From the NCBI GenBank assembly GCA_963782415.1, contig CAWAJT010000003.1, forward strand, positions 1 to 64,000: a DNA stretch of 64,000 nt, read 5' to 3'. Source of the stretch: Bog-473 sp963782415. GTDB lineage: Bacteria > Actinomycetota > Acidimicrobiia > Acidimicrobiales > RAAP-2. Positions 49,747 to 59,148 of the stretch are shown in pieces. Position 1 is the first letter of the stretch, and the number at the start of each line of letters is the position of its first letter. A model generated the notes under the pieces. That model ran no database searches, was not told where the DNA came from, and worked only from the letters and a program-made list of their open reading frames with translations. The translations under genes were made by a program, and so were the position numbers.

Positions 49747-51954
49747 ATGTCAACGGACACCTCCTCGACCAACAAGTCGACCACGTTCTCCAGGTGTGTG
49801 GAGCATCTGCGGGCGGGACGAGCGCTCCAAGACGTCGTGGGCGACCTCCTGAACGAGCTGACCCAAGACGAGAGGCTCGGGCTGCTCGACGGTGACATTG
49901 CCTTCTGGGACGGGCTCATCGACATGAACGTGAGCGGCTACAACCGGACACCGATTCCGATGGGGCGCGTCGAGCGTCTCGGTATCCCCGGACTGCTCTT
50001 CTCCGACGGCCCCCGTGGCATCGTGATGGGGCATTCGACCGCCTTTCCAGTGTCGATGGCCCGGGGCGCGACCTGGGACCGCGACCTCGAAGAGCGCGTC
50101 GGCACTGCCATCGGGCTCGAGGGCCGAGCCCAGGGTGCGAACTTCTTCGGAGGCGTGTGCATCAACCTGCCGCGCCATCCGGCCTGGGGTCGCGTGCAGG
50201 AGACCTACGGCGAGGATCCACTGCTCCTCGGCGAAATGGGGGCGGCCTTCGTGCGCGGGGTCCACCCCAACATGATGGCGGTGGCCAAGCACTACGCCCT
50301 GAACTCCATGGAGAACGCCCGCTTCTCCGTGGACGTCACGGCCGACGAGGCGACCTTGCACGAGGTCTTCCTCGCTCACTTTCGCCGCGTGGTCGACGAA
50401 GGCGTCGACGCGATCATGACCTCCTACAACTCGGTAAACGGCGAATGGGTCGGGGAGAACGAACGGCTCCTCGAAGGCGTGCTGCGAGGGTGTTGGGGGT
50501 TCGAAGGCGTCACCGTCTCCGACTTCTTGTGGGGCCTGCGCGACGCCGCCAAGTCGCTGCGGGCGGGACTCGACGTCGAAGAACCCTTCGTGCAGCAACG
50601 CGCCCAGTATCTCCCCGACGCGTTGCGAACTGGTGCCGTGACCGGCGAGCACGTCGATCGTGCCGCACGCCGGATTCTCGGGACGCAGCTCCGCTACTAC
50701 GCCCGACGGGAGGAGGCGACGCCGCCCCGTTCGGTCGTGTTCTCCGAGACGCACCGCGCCCTCGCCCGCGAGGTGGCTGGCCGGGCGATGGTCCTGCTCC
50801 AGAACGACCCCGTCGATGGAACACCGCTCCTCCCGCTCGATGGCGCTGCACTCAACAGAGTCGCCGTGATCGGACGGCTCTCCGACCTGGCCAACACCGG
50901 CGACCACGGATCGTCGGACGTGCGATCGCCCGCTGTCGTCACGCCGCTCGAAGGGCTGCGTACCGCACTGCCCTGGGCCGAGATCACCCACACGCCGGCG
51001 GACGATCCCGGGCAAGCTGCCGACGCGGCACGAGCGGCTGACCTCGCCGTCGTCCTGGTCGGCTACACCGCGGCGGACGAGGGGGAGTTCATCGACAACG
51101 AGGTGTTCGGCGATCCCGAACTGCTCGCCACCTTCCCGCCGTTCCCCGACGACCCGGCACTGCAGAAGCGCCTGCACGGCATGCTGAGCGGCCAGGGGGG
51201 GTCGACGGTGGGCAGTGACGGCGCCGGCGGCGACCGGCTCAGCCTGCGGCTGCGCCCGATCGACGCCGACATCATCGGGGCCGTGGCCGCGGCCAACCCC
51301 CGCACAATCGTGGCGATCATCACGGCGGGCGCCGTGATCACAGAAGAATGGCGCCACGCCGTCCCGGCCGTTCTGTTGAGTTGGTACTCGGGCTCCGAGG
51401 GTGGTCACGCACTAGCCGACGTGCTGCTCGGCCGCGTCGACGCCTCGGGACGGCTGCCGTTCTCCGTTCCGACCTCCGAGGACCATCTCCCATTCTTCGA
51501 CCGCAACGCGACGGCGATCACCTACGACAAGTGGTTCGGCCAGCGACTCCTCGACCGGGACGGCCACGTGGCGGCCTTCCCACTCGGGTTCGGGCTGTCT
51601 TATACGGAGTTCGCGCTGTCCGACCTCTCTGTCGACGAGCTCGTCGGCGACGCGTTCCGCGCCGTGGTCACCGTGACCAACGCCGGTCGCCGCGCCGGGC
51701 GCCACGTCGTCCAGCTCTACGGCCGTGTCGAGGCGGGCGGCGACTTCCCCGGCCGTGTCCTCCTCGGGTTCGCCCCCGTCGCACTGGAGCCCGGCGTCGC
51801 CACTCGGGTGGACCTGGCCGGGTCGACGCGGCCCCTCCAGCGCTGGACGGGCGACGGCTTCACGGCCGCCGCCCCGTCTGTGGTCGTCGAGGCCGCCGCG
51901 TTCGCCGGCGATCCGTACGCCCTGACCGCCCCCGTCACCATCCGGCTCGGCTGA
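49747..51954 (+). CDS. Glycoside hydrolase family 3 (beta-glucosidase-like)
   Basis: A 735-residue GH3 enzyme without a signal peptide, so probably cytoplasmic. GH3 N-domain: GIPGLLFSDGPRGIVMG, FPVSMARGATWDRDLEERVG, VAKHYALNSMENAR, and the nucleophile Asp in EGVTVSDFLWG. GH3 C-domain: AMVLLQNDPVDGTPLLPL, DHGSSDVRSPAVVTPLEGL, LLSWYSGSEGGHALADVLLG. The end is a fibronectin-like domain (VVTVTNAGRRAGRHVVQLY). It would remove beta-linked sugars from an oligosaccharide or glycoside. Start ATG 49747. Confidence 0.93.
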   Translation: MSTDTSSTNKSTTFSRCVEHLRAGRALQDVVGDLLNELTQDERLGLLDGDIAFWDGLIDMNVSGYNRTPIPMGRVERLGIPGLLFSDGPRGIVMGHSTAFPVSMARGATWDRDLEERVGTAIGLEGRAQGANFFGGVCINLPRHPAWGRVQETYGEDPLLLGEMGAAFVRGVHPNMMAVAKHYALNSMENARFSVDVTADEATLHEVFLAHFRRVVDEGVDAIMTSYNSVNGEWVGENERLLEGVLRGCWGFEGVTVSDFLWGLRDAAKSLRAGLDVEEPFVQQRAQYLPDALRTGAVTGEHVDRAARRILGTQLRYYARREEATPPRSVVFSETHRALAREVAGRAMVLLQNDPVDGTPLLPLDGAALNRVAVIGRLSDLANTGDHGSSDVRSPAVVTPLEGLRTALPWAEITHTPADDPGQAADAARAADLAVVLVGYTAADEGEFIDNEVFGDPELLATFPPFPDDPALQKRLHGMLSGQGGSTVGSDGAGGDRLSLRLRPIDADIIGAVAAANPRTIVAIITAGAVITEEWRHAVPAVLLSWYSGSEGGHALADVLLGRVDASGRLPFSVPTSEDHLPFFDRNATAITYDKWFGQRLLDRDGHVAAFPLGFGLSYTEFALSDLSVDELVGDAFRAVVTVTNAGRRAGRHVVQLYGRVEAGGDFPGRVLLGFAPVALEPGVATRVDLAGSTRPLQRWTGDGFTAAAPSVVVEAAAFAGDPYALTAPVTIRLG

Positions 51955-51966
51955 CCCCGACCGCCG

Positions 51967-53097
51967 TCACTCCGTCGGTGGCGGACTCACCTGTGGGTAG
52001 GACTGTGCCGCCTGGGTCTCCCACTTTCGCTCAATGTCGCAGAAGTGCCACACCGCCAGCGCGACGACCCACGTGGCGACGAAGATGCCGACGATGATGA
52101 ATCCGGCGCGGTTGATGTTGAACGTCTCAATGACGTCCCACACTCCACCGCTGCGGTTCGTCTCCTGGGCGACGAGGCCCAGGAGCTCGACCGTCCCGAT
52201 GAAGAGGGCGATGAAGACCGACAGGCCCGTGATCGTCAGGTTGTAATAGATCTTCCTGATCGGCCTCGAGAAAGCCCAGTCGTAGGCGAAGTTCATGAAG
52301 CACCCGTCGATGGTGTCCAAGAGGCACATGCCCGCCGCGAACAGGATCGGCAGCGCCAGCACGGCGTAGAAGGGCAGGCCGCCGACCACCGCGGTGCCGG
52401 CAAGCACAAGGAGGGCCACCTCGCTCGCGGTGTCGAAGCCCAGGCCGAACAGGGCCCCGATCGGGTACATCTTCCAGGGTGCGTCCACCCGCCGGGCGTA
52501 CCCGCCGAGGAGCCGGTTCATGAGCCCGCGTGCATCAAGCTGCCGTTCGAGTTCGGCGGCGTCGTAACGTCCCTGCCGCATCGCCCGGCTCACTTTGAGG
52601 ATGGAGAGAAGGACGATCAGGTTCAAGAACCCGATCAGGTAGAGGAACGTCCCGGAGACAGAGGTGCCGATGATGCCCGCCCAGTGGTGGAGGGCAGACG
52701 TGTTGTCCTGCACCGCGCCGTTGAGCGCGCGGATCCCGAAGTTCAAGAGCACCGCCAGGGCGAAGACGACGGTGGAGTGACCCAGCGAGAAGTAGTACCC
52801 GACGCTGAGCGGGCGCTCCCCGTCGTGAATCAGCTTGCGGGTCGTGTTGTCGATGGCGGCAATGTGATCGGCGTCGAAGGCGTGGCGCATGCCGAGCGTG
52901 TAGGCGAGCACGCCCGTGCCGAAGCCGAAGGCGGCGGCGCGGTTGAACTGATGGTGACCGCGGAGCGCCAGGGCCAGCATCCCCCATCCCGCGACGTTCA
53001 GGGCGACGACCGTGGCCGTCATCAGGGCCACCGTGGTCCACTCCCTTGAGGTCAGGCGGGTGCGAATCCTGCTGATCCAGGCGATCGGCCGCGCCAT
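51967..53097 (-). CDS. NiCoT family nickel/cobalt transporter
   Basis: A 376-residue, eight-helix transporter of the HoxN/NixA type that imports Ni2+ or Co2+. The family signature HAFDADHIAAIDNTTRK lies in helix 2, and LGFDTASEVALLVLAG and FAAGMCLLDTIDGCFMNFAYDWAF carry the other conserved motifs. It is divergent from a Fur-family regulator with a Nur-box-like sequence in the 105-base gap, which points to nickel. Confidence 0.95.
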   Translation of the reverse strand: MARPIAWISRIRTRLTSREWTTVALMTATVVALNVAGWGMLALALRGHHQFNRAAAFGFGTGVLAYTLGMRHAFDADHIAAIDNTTRKLIHDGERPLSVGYYFSLGHSTVVFALAVLLNFGIRALNGAVQDNTSALHHWAGIIGTSVSGTFLYLIGFLNLIVLLSILKVSRAMRQGRYDAAELERQLDARGLMNRLLGGYARRVDAPWKMYPIGALFGLGFDTASEVALLVLAGTAVVGGLPFYAVLALPILFAAGMCLLDTIDGCFMNFAYDWAFSRPIRKIYYNLTITGLSVFIALFIGTVELLGLVAQETNRSGGVWDVIETFNINRAGFIIVGIFVATWVVALAVWHFCDIERKWETQAAQSYPQVSPPPTE

Positions 53098-53154
53098 TGT
53101 CGTGTGCCTCCTTCGTTGCCCGGATGCTGCAGTGCTATCGCGAAGCTAAGGCAG

Positions 53155-53171
53155 ATGCGAATGAGTTGCAA
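53155..53171. promoter_or_regulatory. Nur-box-like site
   Basis: ATGCGA-ATGAG-TTGCAA fits the tTGCaa-n5-ttGCAA Nur box of Streptomyces in its right half exactly and the left half at four of six positions. It lies 58-74 bases upstream of the NiCoT ATG (53097) and 31 bases before the Fur-family ATG (53203). A weaker second match TTGCCC-n5-CTGCAG is at 53116-53132. Confidence 0.6.
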
Positions 53172-53202
53172 GAAGCCGCCGGGCCCTACAGTGAGGGGGG
53201 TC

Positions 53203-53664
53203 ATGGGCGTTCCACTTGGCGCAGATACCCCCCGGCGCGACATCAGCACGGTCGATGACGTCCTGACGCTGGTACGCGAGAGTGGCGGCCGGGTGACCAA
53301 CTCCCGGCGCCTGCTCCTCGAGGCGATCTTCGACCAGCCGGGACACCACAACGCCGAGGACCTGGCGAGGATCGTGCAGACAAAGGCCCCCGACGTGCAC
53401 CTGTCCACTATCTACCGCAACCTGGACGAACTGGAACGACTCGGAGTCGTGGTTCACTCGCATCTCGGCCATGGGCCGGCGACATACCACCTCGCTGCGA
53501 GTGCGCACTGTCATTTCGTATGCGAGCACTGCGGCGCCGCGGTCAAGGCGCCCGACGAGCTCTTCGCCAGCCTGGCTGACCGCGCCAAGAAGCAATTCGG
53601 ATTCACCATCGACCCGCACCACTTCTCCATCTTCGGACGCTGTCGCAACTGTCACGAGGCGTGA
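53203..53664 (+). CDS. Fur-family regulator, probably Nur (nickel)
   Basis: A 153-residue Fur-family protein: GRVTNSRRLLLEAIFDQPGHHNAEDLARIVQTKAPDVHLSTIYRNLDELERLGVV, the HTH and its approach, HCHFVCEHCGAAVKAPDELF with C-x2-C zinc site, then HFSIFGRCRNCHEA with the second C-x2-C. Metal specificity cannot be read safely from sequence, but the divergent NiCoT gene and the Nur-like box favour nickel over iron or zinc. Start ATG 53203 behind a GAGGGGGG stretch. Confidence 0.88.
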   Translation: MGVPLGADTPRRDISTVDDVLTLVRESGGRVTNSRRLLLEAIFDQPGHHNAEDLARIVQTKAPDVHLSTIYRNLDELERLGVVVHSHLGHGPATYHLAASAHCHFVCEHCGAAVKAPDELFASLADRAKKQFGFTIDPHHFSIFGRCRNCHEA

Positions 53665-53721
53665 CACCAGGAGTGATCGGACGCGTGCAGCGCGTCACAC
53701 GAACTCTCTAAGGTTCGGCTG

Positions 53722-54843
53722 ATGCCCGGCTCGCCCCGTCCAGTCGCGGTGGCCATGGACGTCACACCCCTGCTGGGCGTGCGGACGGGTGTGGGCGCCT
53801 CCGTCGCCGGGTTCCTCCACGCGGTGGGCGCGGATCCTGACCTGGCGATCACCGGGTACGCACTGAGCGCCCATCCCGCGAAGTCGCTGCGCGACCACCT
53901 TCCCGCGACGGTGCGACCCGGGCGGCGGATCCCGATCCCCGCGAGTTTCCTCCTGAAGGCCTGGGCCCGTGTGGATCATCCGGCGGTGGAGCTGTGGGCC
54001 GGGCCGGTCGACGTGGTGCACGGCACCAACTTCGTCGTGCCCCCCTCACGAAGGGCGGCGCGGCTCGTGACGGTTCACGACCTGACGCCGGTGCGGTTTC
54101 CCGAGTTGTGCAGCCCGACATCGTTGCGGTATCCCGCGCTGATCCGGCGAGCCGTGGAGCAGGGCGCCTCCGTGCACACGGTCTCCACGCGCCATGGCCG
54201 ATGAGGTCATGGAGTACTTCGACGTCGGTCCCGGTCGCGTGCACGTCATCCACAACGGCGTCACCACACTGTCGTCGCCGAGACCGCGTCGCGCATCGGA
54301 ACCTCCGTACATCCTCGCCATCGGCACCGTCGAACCGCGCAAGGGTCTCCCCGATCTGGTGGCGGCCTTCGACCTCGTGGCCGAGTCGATCCCCGACGTC
54401 CACCTCATCATCGCCGGGCCGCCGGGGTGGGGGGAGGACGCGCTCGGCGCGTCCGTGCACAGGGCCCGTCGCACGCGGATCGGATCCGTCGTCTCGGATG
54501 GACCGACGACAGGAACTCGCTCATCGCTGGTGCACGGGTGCTCGCCTACCCGTCGCTCTACGAGGGTTTCGGGCTCCCGCCACTCGAAGCGATGTCCCTC
54601 GGGACACCCGTGGTCGCCACCTCCGCCGGGGCCATCCCAGAAGTGGTCGGCGACGCCGCCGTATTGGTCGAGCCGCACGACGTGGCCGCGCTTGCCGAAG
54701 GGTTGCTGGCGGTGCTGCGGGACACGACGACGGCCGACCGCCTGGTCGCCGCCGGATCGGAGCGGGTCGGCCTCTTCACCTGGGCGCAGGCAGGCGAACG
54801 GCTGGCGCAGCTCTATCGCACGCTGGTGGAGGCTCGCCGCTGA
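53722..54843 (+). CDS. GT4-type glycosyltransferase with two frame breaks
   Basis: Reads as one glycosyltransferase of family 4 in three frames. N-domain: VAVAMDVTPLLGVRTGVGASVAGFLHAV, ending DLTPVRFPELCSPTSLRYP. Middle: MEYFDVGPGRVHVIHNGV, then YILAIGTVEPRKGLPDLVAAF. C-domain: RIRRLGWTDDRNSLIAGARVLAYPSLYEGFGLPPLEAMSLGTPVV with the E-x7-E motif. Breaks at about 54185-54195 and 54450-54470. Natural length about 370 residues. It would transfer a sugar from a nucleotide donor to a lipid or glycan. The next gene is a PIG-V-like mannosyltransferase, so envelope glycolipid synthesis is plausible. Confidence 0.82.
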
Positions 54844-54884
54844 AGAACGGGCACCCGTCTGCGGCCACGTGCAAACATCGACGG

Positions 54885-56108
54885 ATGCCCGGAGCCGTGG
54901 AGACCGCCACCCCGGCGAGCCGCGACCAGAGCGTCCGCACATCGGTTGCCGACACCCCGAGACCGGGACTGGTGGCGCGCTGGACTGAACGACGCGGCCT
55001 GATCCTCGAGGCGCTCACGGTGGCCTGGCTGCCGTGGCTGACCGCCAGGATCATCACCTTCTTCGCACTCGGCCTGGCCAAGTACGAGGTCACGCACTTC
55101 CACATCACCAACACCAAAGCCGTGCTCGAGACCCACTATGGGCTCTTGGGCTCCGATGCCGGGTGGTACCAGACGATCGCCGCCCACGGGTATGGACCGC
55201 TGCCGCGGGCGTCGACCCGGTTCTTCCCCCTCCTGCCCCTCCTCGACCGCGGCCTCAGCGACGTCACGACCATGACGGTGGGCATCGCGTCACTGCTGAT
55301 CACGAACGTGGCGAGCCTCCTCGTGGGTATCGGGATCTACGTCCTCGCCCGCGCTGAATACAAGGACACGGTCGTCGCCCGGCGGGCGGTCTGGCTCATC
55401 ATGTTGGCCCCACCCGCCTTCGTCTTCGTCATGGGCTACTCCGAGGCGCTCCTCGTCTTGTTGGCCGTCGCCTTCTTCGTGGCGATCCGGCGGGGAACCT
55501 GGTGGTGGGCCGCCCTCTACGGCGTCCTTGCCGGCGCCGCCCGACCGATCGGATGCCTGTTGCTCGTCCCCGCCCTCATTGAAGCGGTCCGCTCTTGGCC
55601 CGCGCCGCGGTGGGTCCGGTGGCCGGGCCCGGTCGCCGCCATCGTGTCGTCCGTCGTCGGGGCGCTCGCGTATCTCGGTTGGGTGAGCAATCGCTACGGC
55701 GGCGGCTTTCTGCAACCGCTCAAGATCCAGCAGGAGCAGGCCCACCATGGTGCGCTCAGCGACCCCGCGTCGACCATGTACCACGCCCTCGCCAACCTGG
55801 CGCACGGGCACCACATCGGCGACGCGCTGCACGTACCGTGGGTCGGCGTCGCCGTCGTGTTACTGGTCGTGGCCTTCTGGCGCCTCCCCGTCTCGTACGG
55901 GGCGTTCGCCCTGTGCGTGGTCGTTGTTTCGCTCTCGGGATCCAACCTCGACTCCTTCGAGCGCTACGCGCTCAGCGCGTTCCCGCTCGCGCTGGCCGGC
56001 GCGATGTTGTTGAAATCGGCGCGGGTAGCGGCAGCGACGTACGTGCTGTGCGGCGCCGCCATGGCGCTCTACGCGGTCCTCGCCTTCCAAGGGGCGTACG
56101 TGCCCTAA
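54885..56108 (+). CDS. PIG-V-like integral membrane mannosyltransferase
   Basis: A 407-residue GT-C-type membrane protein: about nine helices, with the first-loop acidic motif LLGSDAGWYQTIAAHGYGPLPRASTRFFPLLPLL, which matches PIG-V-family lipid-linked mannose donors. Later helices VWLIMLAPPAFVFVMGYSEALLVLLAVAFF and YGVLAGAARPIGCLLLVPAL. Start ATG 54885, 41 bases after the glycosyltransferase stop. Acts in the cytoplasmic membrane, probably using a polyprenyl-phosphate sugar. Confidence 0.8.
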   Translation: MPGAVETATPASRDQSVRTSVADTPRPGLVARWTERRGLILEALTVAWLPWLTARIITFFALGLAKYEVTHFHITNTKAVLETHYGLLGSDAGWYQTIAAHGYGPLPRASTRFFPLLPLLDRGLSDVTTMTVGIASLLITNVASLLVGIGIYVLARAEYKDTVVARRAVWLIMLAPPAFVFVMGYSEALLVLLAVAFFVAIRRGTWWWAALYGVLAGAARPIGCLLLVPALIEAVRSWPAPRWVRWPGPVAAIVSSVVGALAYLGWVSNRYGGGFLQPLKIQQEQAHHGALSDPASTMYHALANLAHGHHIGDALHVPWVGVAVVLLVVAFWRLPVSYGAFALCVVVVSLSGSNLDSFERYALSAFPLALAGAMLLKSARVAAATYVLCGAAMALYAVLAFQGAYVP

Positions 56109-56804
56109 ATGTCCGCCCTCCCGGAACAGCCACCGGAGCATGCACCCGAGCAAGGGAGGAGCCGCCTGGGCGAGCCGCGCTGGCCCATGGCCCTGGCCGT
56201 CGTCGCCACCGGCCTGTTGCGCGCCGCCCTCCCGCACCAGCTGCGCAACGGGGACGCGGCGTGGCTCTTCCTTGTCCTCGTCGTGGTCCTGCTCGCGGTC
56301 TTGATCATCGGAGACCCCGGACGGATCGACCGGGACCGGCCGTGGCTCCACAACGTCACCAGTGTGTTGATCGGCCTCATCTCCGTCGCCAATGCGGACG
56401 CCGCCATCCGTCTCGTCATCGGGATCATCAACGTGTCGAGTTTCACGCAGGACGCCAAAGTGCTCCTGGCGAGCGGCGGTGCCATCTGGCTCTCCAACAT
56501 CATCGCCTTCGCACTGTGGTACTGGAACCTCGACCGGGGCGGTCCGGCGGCCCGCGCCGCCGGCACCGCGCATGCCCCGGCCCTCATCTTCCCCGAGATG
56601 CTGCACACCCAACATGTGCCCGAGGGGTGGTACCCGACCTTCGTCGACTACTTCCATTTCGCCTTCGCCACCGCCACGGCCTTCAGCCCGACCGACGTCT
56701 CGGCCGTCAAGCCCTGGATGAAGCTCATGATGATGGCCGAGGAGGCCATCTCCCTCGTGGTGGCAATCCTCGTCGTGGCGCGCGCTGTCAATATCTTGAA
56801 GTAA
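56109..56804 (+). CDS. Polytopic membrane protein, DUF1345-like
   Basis: A 231-residue protein with about five or six helices: MALAVVATGLLRAALP, AWLFLVLVVVLLAVLII, ASGGAIWLSNIIAFALWYW, FVDYFHFAFATATAFSPTDVSAV and LVVAILVVARAVNIL. The FVDYFHFAFATATAFSPTD segment with a downstream KPWMKLMMMAEEAISL resembles the DUF1345/ion-channel-like membrane family. Start directly after the mannosyltransferase stop. Function unknown. Confidence 0.65.
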   Translation: MSALPEQPPEHAPEQGRSRLGEPRWPMALAVVATGLLRAALPHQLRNGDAAWLFLVLVVVLLAVLIIGDPGRIDRDRPWLHNVTSVLIGLISVANADAAIRLVIGIINVSSFTQDAKVLLASGGAIWLSNIIAFALWYWNLDRGGPAARAAGTAHAPALIFPEMLHTQHVPEGWYPTFVDYFHFAFATATAFSPTDVSAVKPWMKLMMMAEEAISLVVAILVVARAVNILK

Positions 56805-56859
56805 CCGGGGTGCCGCCCGGCGGAACGCGCACCACAGGCCCACGCACCATGATGGGTCC

Positions 56860-57520
56860 GTGCACGCCGGAATCCGCTCCACCGCCGCGGTCACCACTGC
56901 TGTCCCTGCCGCCGGCGCGCTGTCGTCGTGTGCCGCTGCACCGGCCCCCGACCAGAAGGACGGGCTCCGCACGATCCTCACGACCGCCACGGAGCAACCG
57001 ACGTCTTCGACGACCATCTCCTCGACGACGTCGACCACGACGCCCGGCCGGAGTGTGCCCAACATCATCGGGGTGGAGAGCTCCGCCGGCGCGCATCGCC
57101 CCGCACATGGTGGGGTTGCCGAGCGTGGCCCTGAACACGCCGTGCAACGAGGGATCGCTGGCGAGCCGGAGGGTGGTCTCGTCCTTGGCCCTCCCCGACA
57201 AGGCTCCCGACCTCGGGGTCGGAGCGGTCCCGCTGTCGCCCGGTGCCGTCGTGCCACCGGGCACGCCCATCGGCATCGACCGGTCGGGTTGCTTCGGCGA
57301 CGGCGTCACCGTCCCCGCCGTCGTCTGGTTGACCTTTGCGGTGGCGCGCCTCGACCTGCACGCCGTGGGACTCACCGGGGCCTGCTATGGCGTCGACAGG
57401 GGTGCGACGACGCCTGCGGGCTCGGCGCGCCAGACGGTGCTGGCCCAGACCCCCGGCGTGGGGACCGTGCTCCAGGCCGGTTCCCCGGTCTCGTTGACCA
57501 TGCACGCCCGCCCTCAATGA
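56860..57520 (+). CDS. PASTA-domain lipoprotein with frame break
   Basis: Starts GTG 56860 with HAGIRSTAAVTTAVPAAGALSSCAAAPA, where LSSC is the lipobox, followed by a Thr/Ser stalk and VPNIIGVESSA. The frame then shifts near 57085-57100 and continues as RIAPHMVGLPSVALNTPCNEG, ending with the PASTA-like VLAQTPGVGTVLQAGSPVSLTM. PASTA domains bind peptidoglycan fragments or beta-lactams. The TGA stop overlaps the ATG of the MFS gene by four bases. Confidence 0.68.
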
Positions 57521-59066
57521 GCACGCCGACGGATGGGGCGCGGGCCCGCCTGCGGCCGGCGCCGCCGCCGAGCAACTCGACCTCTCGAGCGGGCGGGGAC
57601 GCTGTGTCATTGCGGCGACCGTCCTCGGCACGGGAATCGCCATGCTCGACTCGACCGTCGTCGGCATCGCCCTCCCCTCCATCGGTCGCGACTTCCACGG
57701 CGGCGTCGGCACCCTGCAGTGGGTCGTGACCGGCTACGCGCTCACCTTGGCTGCCTTCCTCCTCCTCGGCGGCGCCCTGGGCGACCGCTACGGACGCCGC
57801 CGGATGTTCCTCGTCGGCGTCGTGTGGTTCGCCATCGCGTCCGCTCTGTGCGGCGTCGCGCCGTCAGCGGGCCTGCTCATCGGGGCCCGGGTCGTCCAAG
57901 GCGTGGGGGGGGCGCTCTTGACGCCCGCCAGCCTCGCCATCCTGCAGGCATCGTTCCGGCCCGACGACCGTGCCCGCGCCATCGGCGCCTGGTCGGGCTT
58001 GAGCGGCATCGCCTCCGCCGCCGGCCCCCTGGTGGGCGGCTACCTCCTCGCCGTGGGCTCGTGGCGCTGGATCTTCTTCATCAACCTGCCCGTAGCCGCC
58101 GTCGCGGTGTGGTTCACGGCGCAGCATGTGCCCGAGTCGCGCGACCCGACGGCAACCGGCCGGGTGGACACCGTCGGGGCCGCCCTTGCCGTGATCTTCC
58201 TCGCCGGCCTCACCTACGGGCTGATCGAAGCCCCGACGCGCGGGTGGTCCAGCCCGGCGGTGCTGGCCTGCCTCGCCATCGCCGTCGTCGCCGCTCCGAC
58301 CTTCTACGTCGTCGAGCAGCGGAGGGCCCACCCCATGCTCCCCCTGAAGCTCTTCCGGTCCCGGCAGTTCAGCGGGGCCAACGGCGTCACCTTCGCCGTC
58401 TACGGAGCCCTCGGCGGTGCCCTCTTCCTGCTCCCCGTCGAGCTGCAGATCGTGAAGGGTTACAGCCCGCTCGAATCGGGCATCGCGCTGCTGCCGCTCA
58501 CGCTGGTGATGCTCACCCTGTCCGCCCGCTCCGGCGCCCTGTCCGCCCGGATCGGGCCCCGTCTGCAGATGACCGTCGGGCCGCTCGTCGTCGGCGGCGG
58601 TCTCGCCCTGCTGACCCGGGCCACCGACCCCGGCAGCTACTGGACCCAGGTCTTCCCGGCGGTGCTCCTCTTCGCCATCGGTCTCGCCATCACGGTCGCA
58701 CCGCTGACGGCCACCGCCATGGGGGCAGCCCCGCCGGAGCATTCGGGCGTCGCCTCAGCCATCAACAACGTCGTCGCCCGCGCCGCCGGCCTCCTGGCCG
58801 TGGCCGTGCTGCCGCTGCTGGCCGGGCTGACGGGGGCGGCCGCCCTCAGCGCCACGGAGCTGGGTCGCGGGTTTCGGACGGCGATGCTCATTTCGGGCGG
58901 CCTCGCAGCCGCCGGCGGTGTGCTGGCGGCGCTGACCATCCGCAATCCCGCCCGCACACCGGCGAGCGTCGAGGCAGCCGAGGAGGAACAGCCCACCTGG
59001 CACTGCGGCGTCAGCGGTCCGCCGCCCAATCCCTCGCTGGCCGCTGCAGGAGATCGGCCCGGCTGA
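57517..59066 (+). CDS. MFS efflux transporter (DHA2-like) with N-terminal frame break
   Basis: A 14-helix drug-type major facilitator of about 515 residues. The expected start MSTPTDGARAR (ATG 57517, overlapping the PASTA stop) is in one frame. The transporter itself is in another from about 57565: EQLDLSSGRGRCVIAATVLGTGIAMLDSTVVGIALPSI, motif A GGALGDRYGRRRMF, motif C GPLVGGYLLAVGSWRWIFFINLP. A start at ATG 57642 would remove part of helix 1. So one base indel near 57560 is the simplest explanation. Confidence 0.85.
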
Positions 59067-59148
59067 GACGTCCGGCCGCAATACCCGGAGGACACGCCCG
59101 GACGAGGCGAATGTGCAGCCCGACCCCCTCGTCGGCAAAGGTAGGTCC

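Noticed and set aside
53994..56108. A 704-codon plus-strand open frame
   Set aside because: Only the part from 54885 is a real gene; the rest is another frame of the glycosyltransferase.
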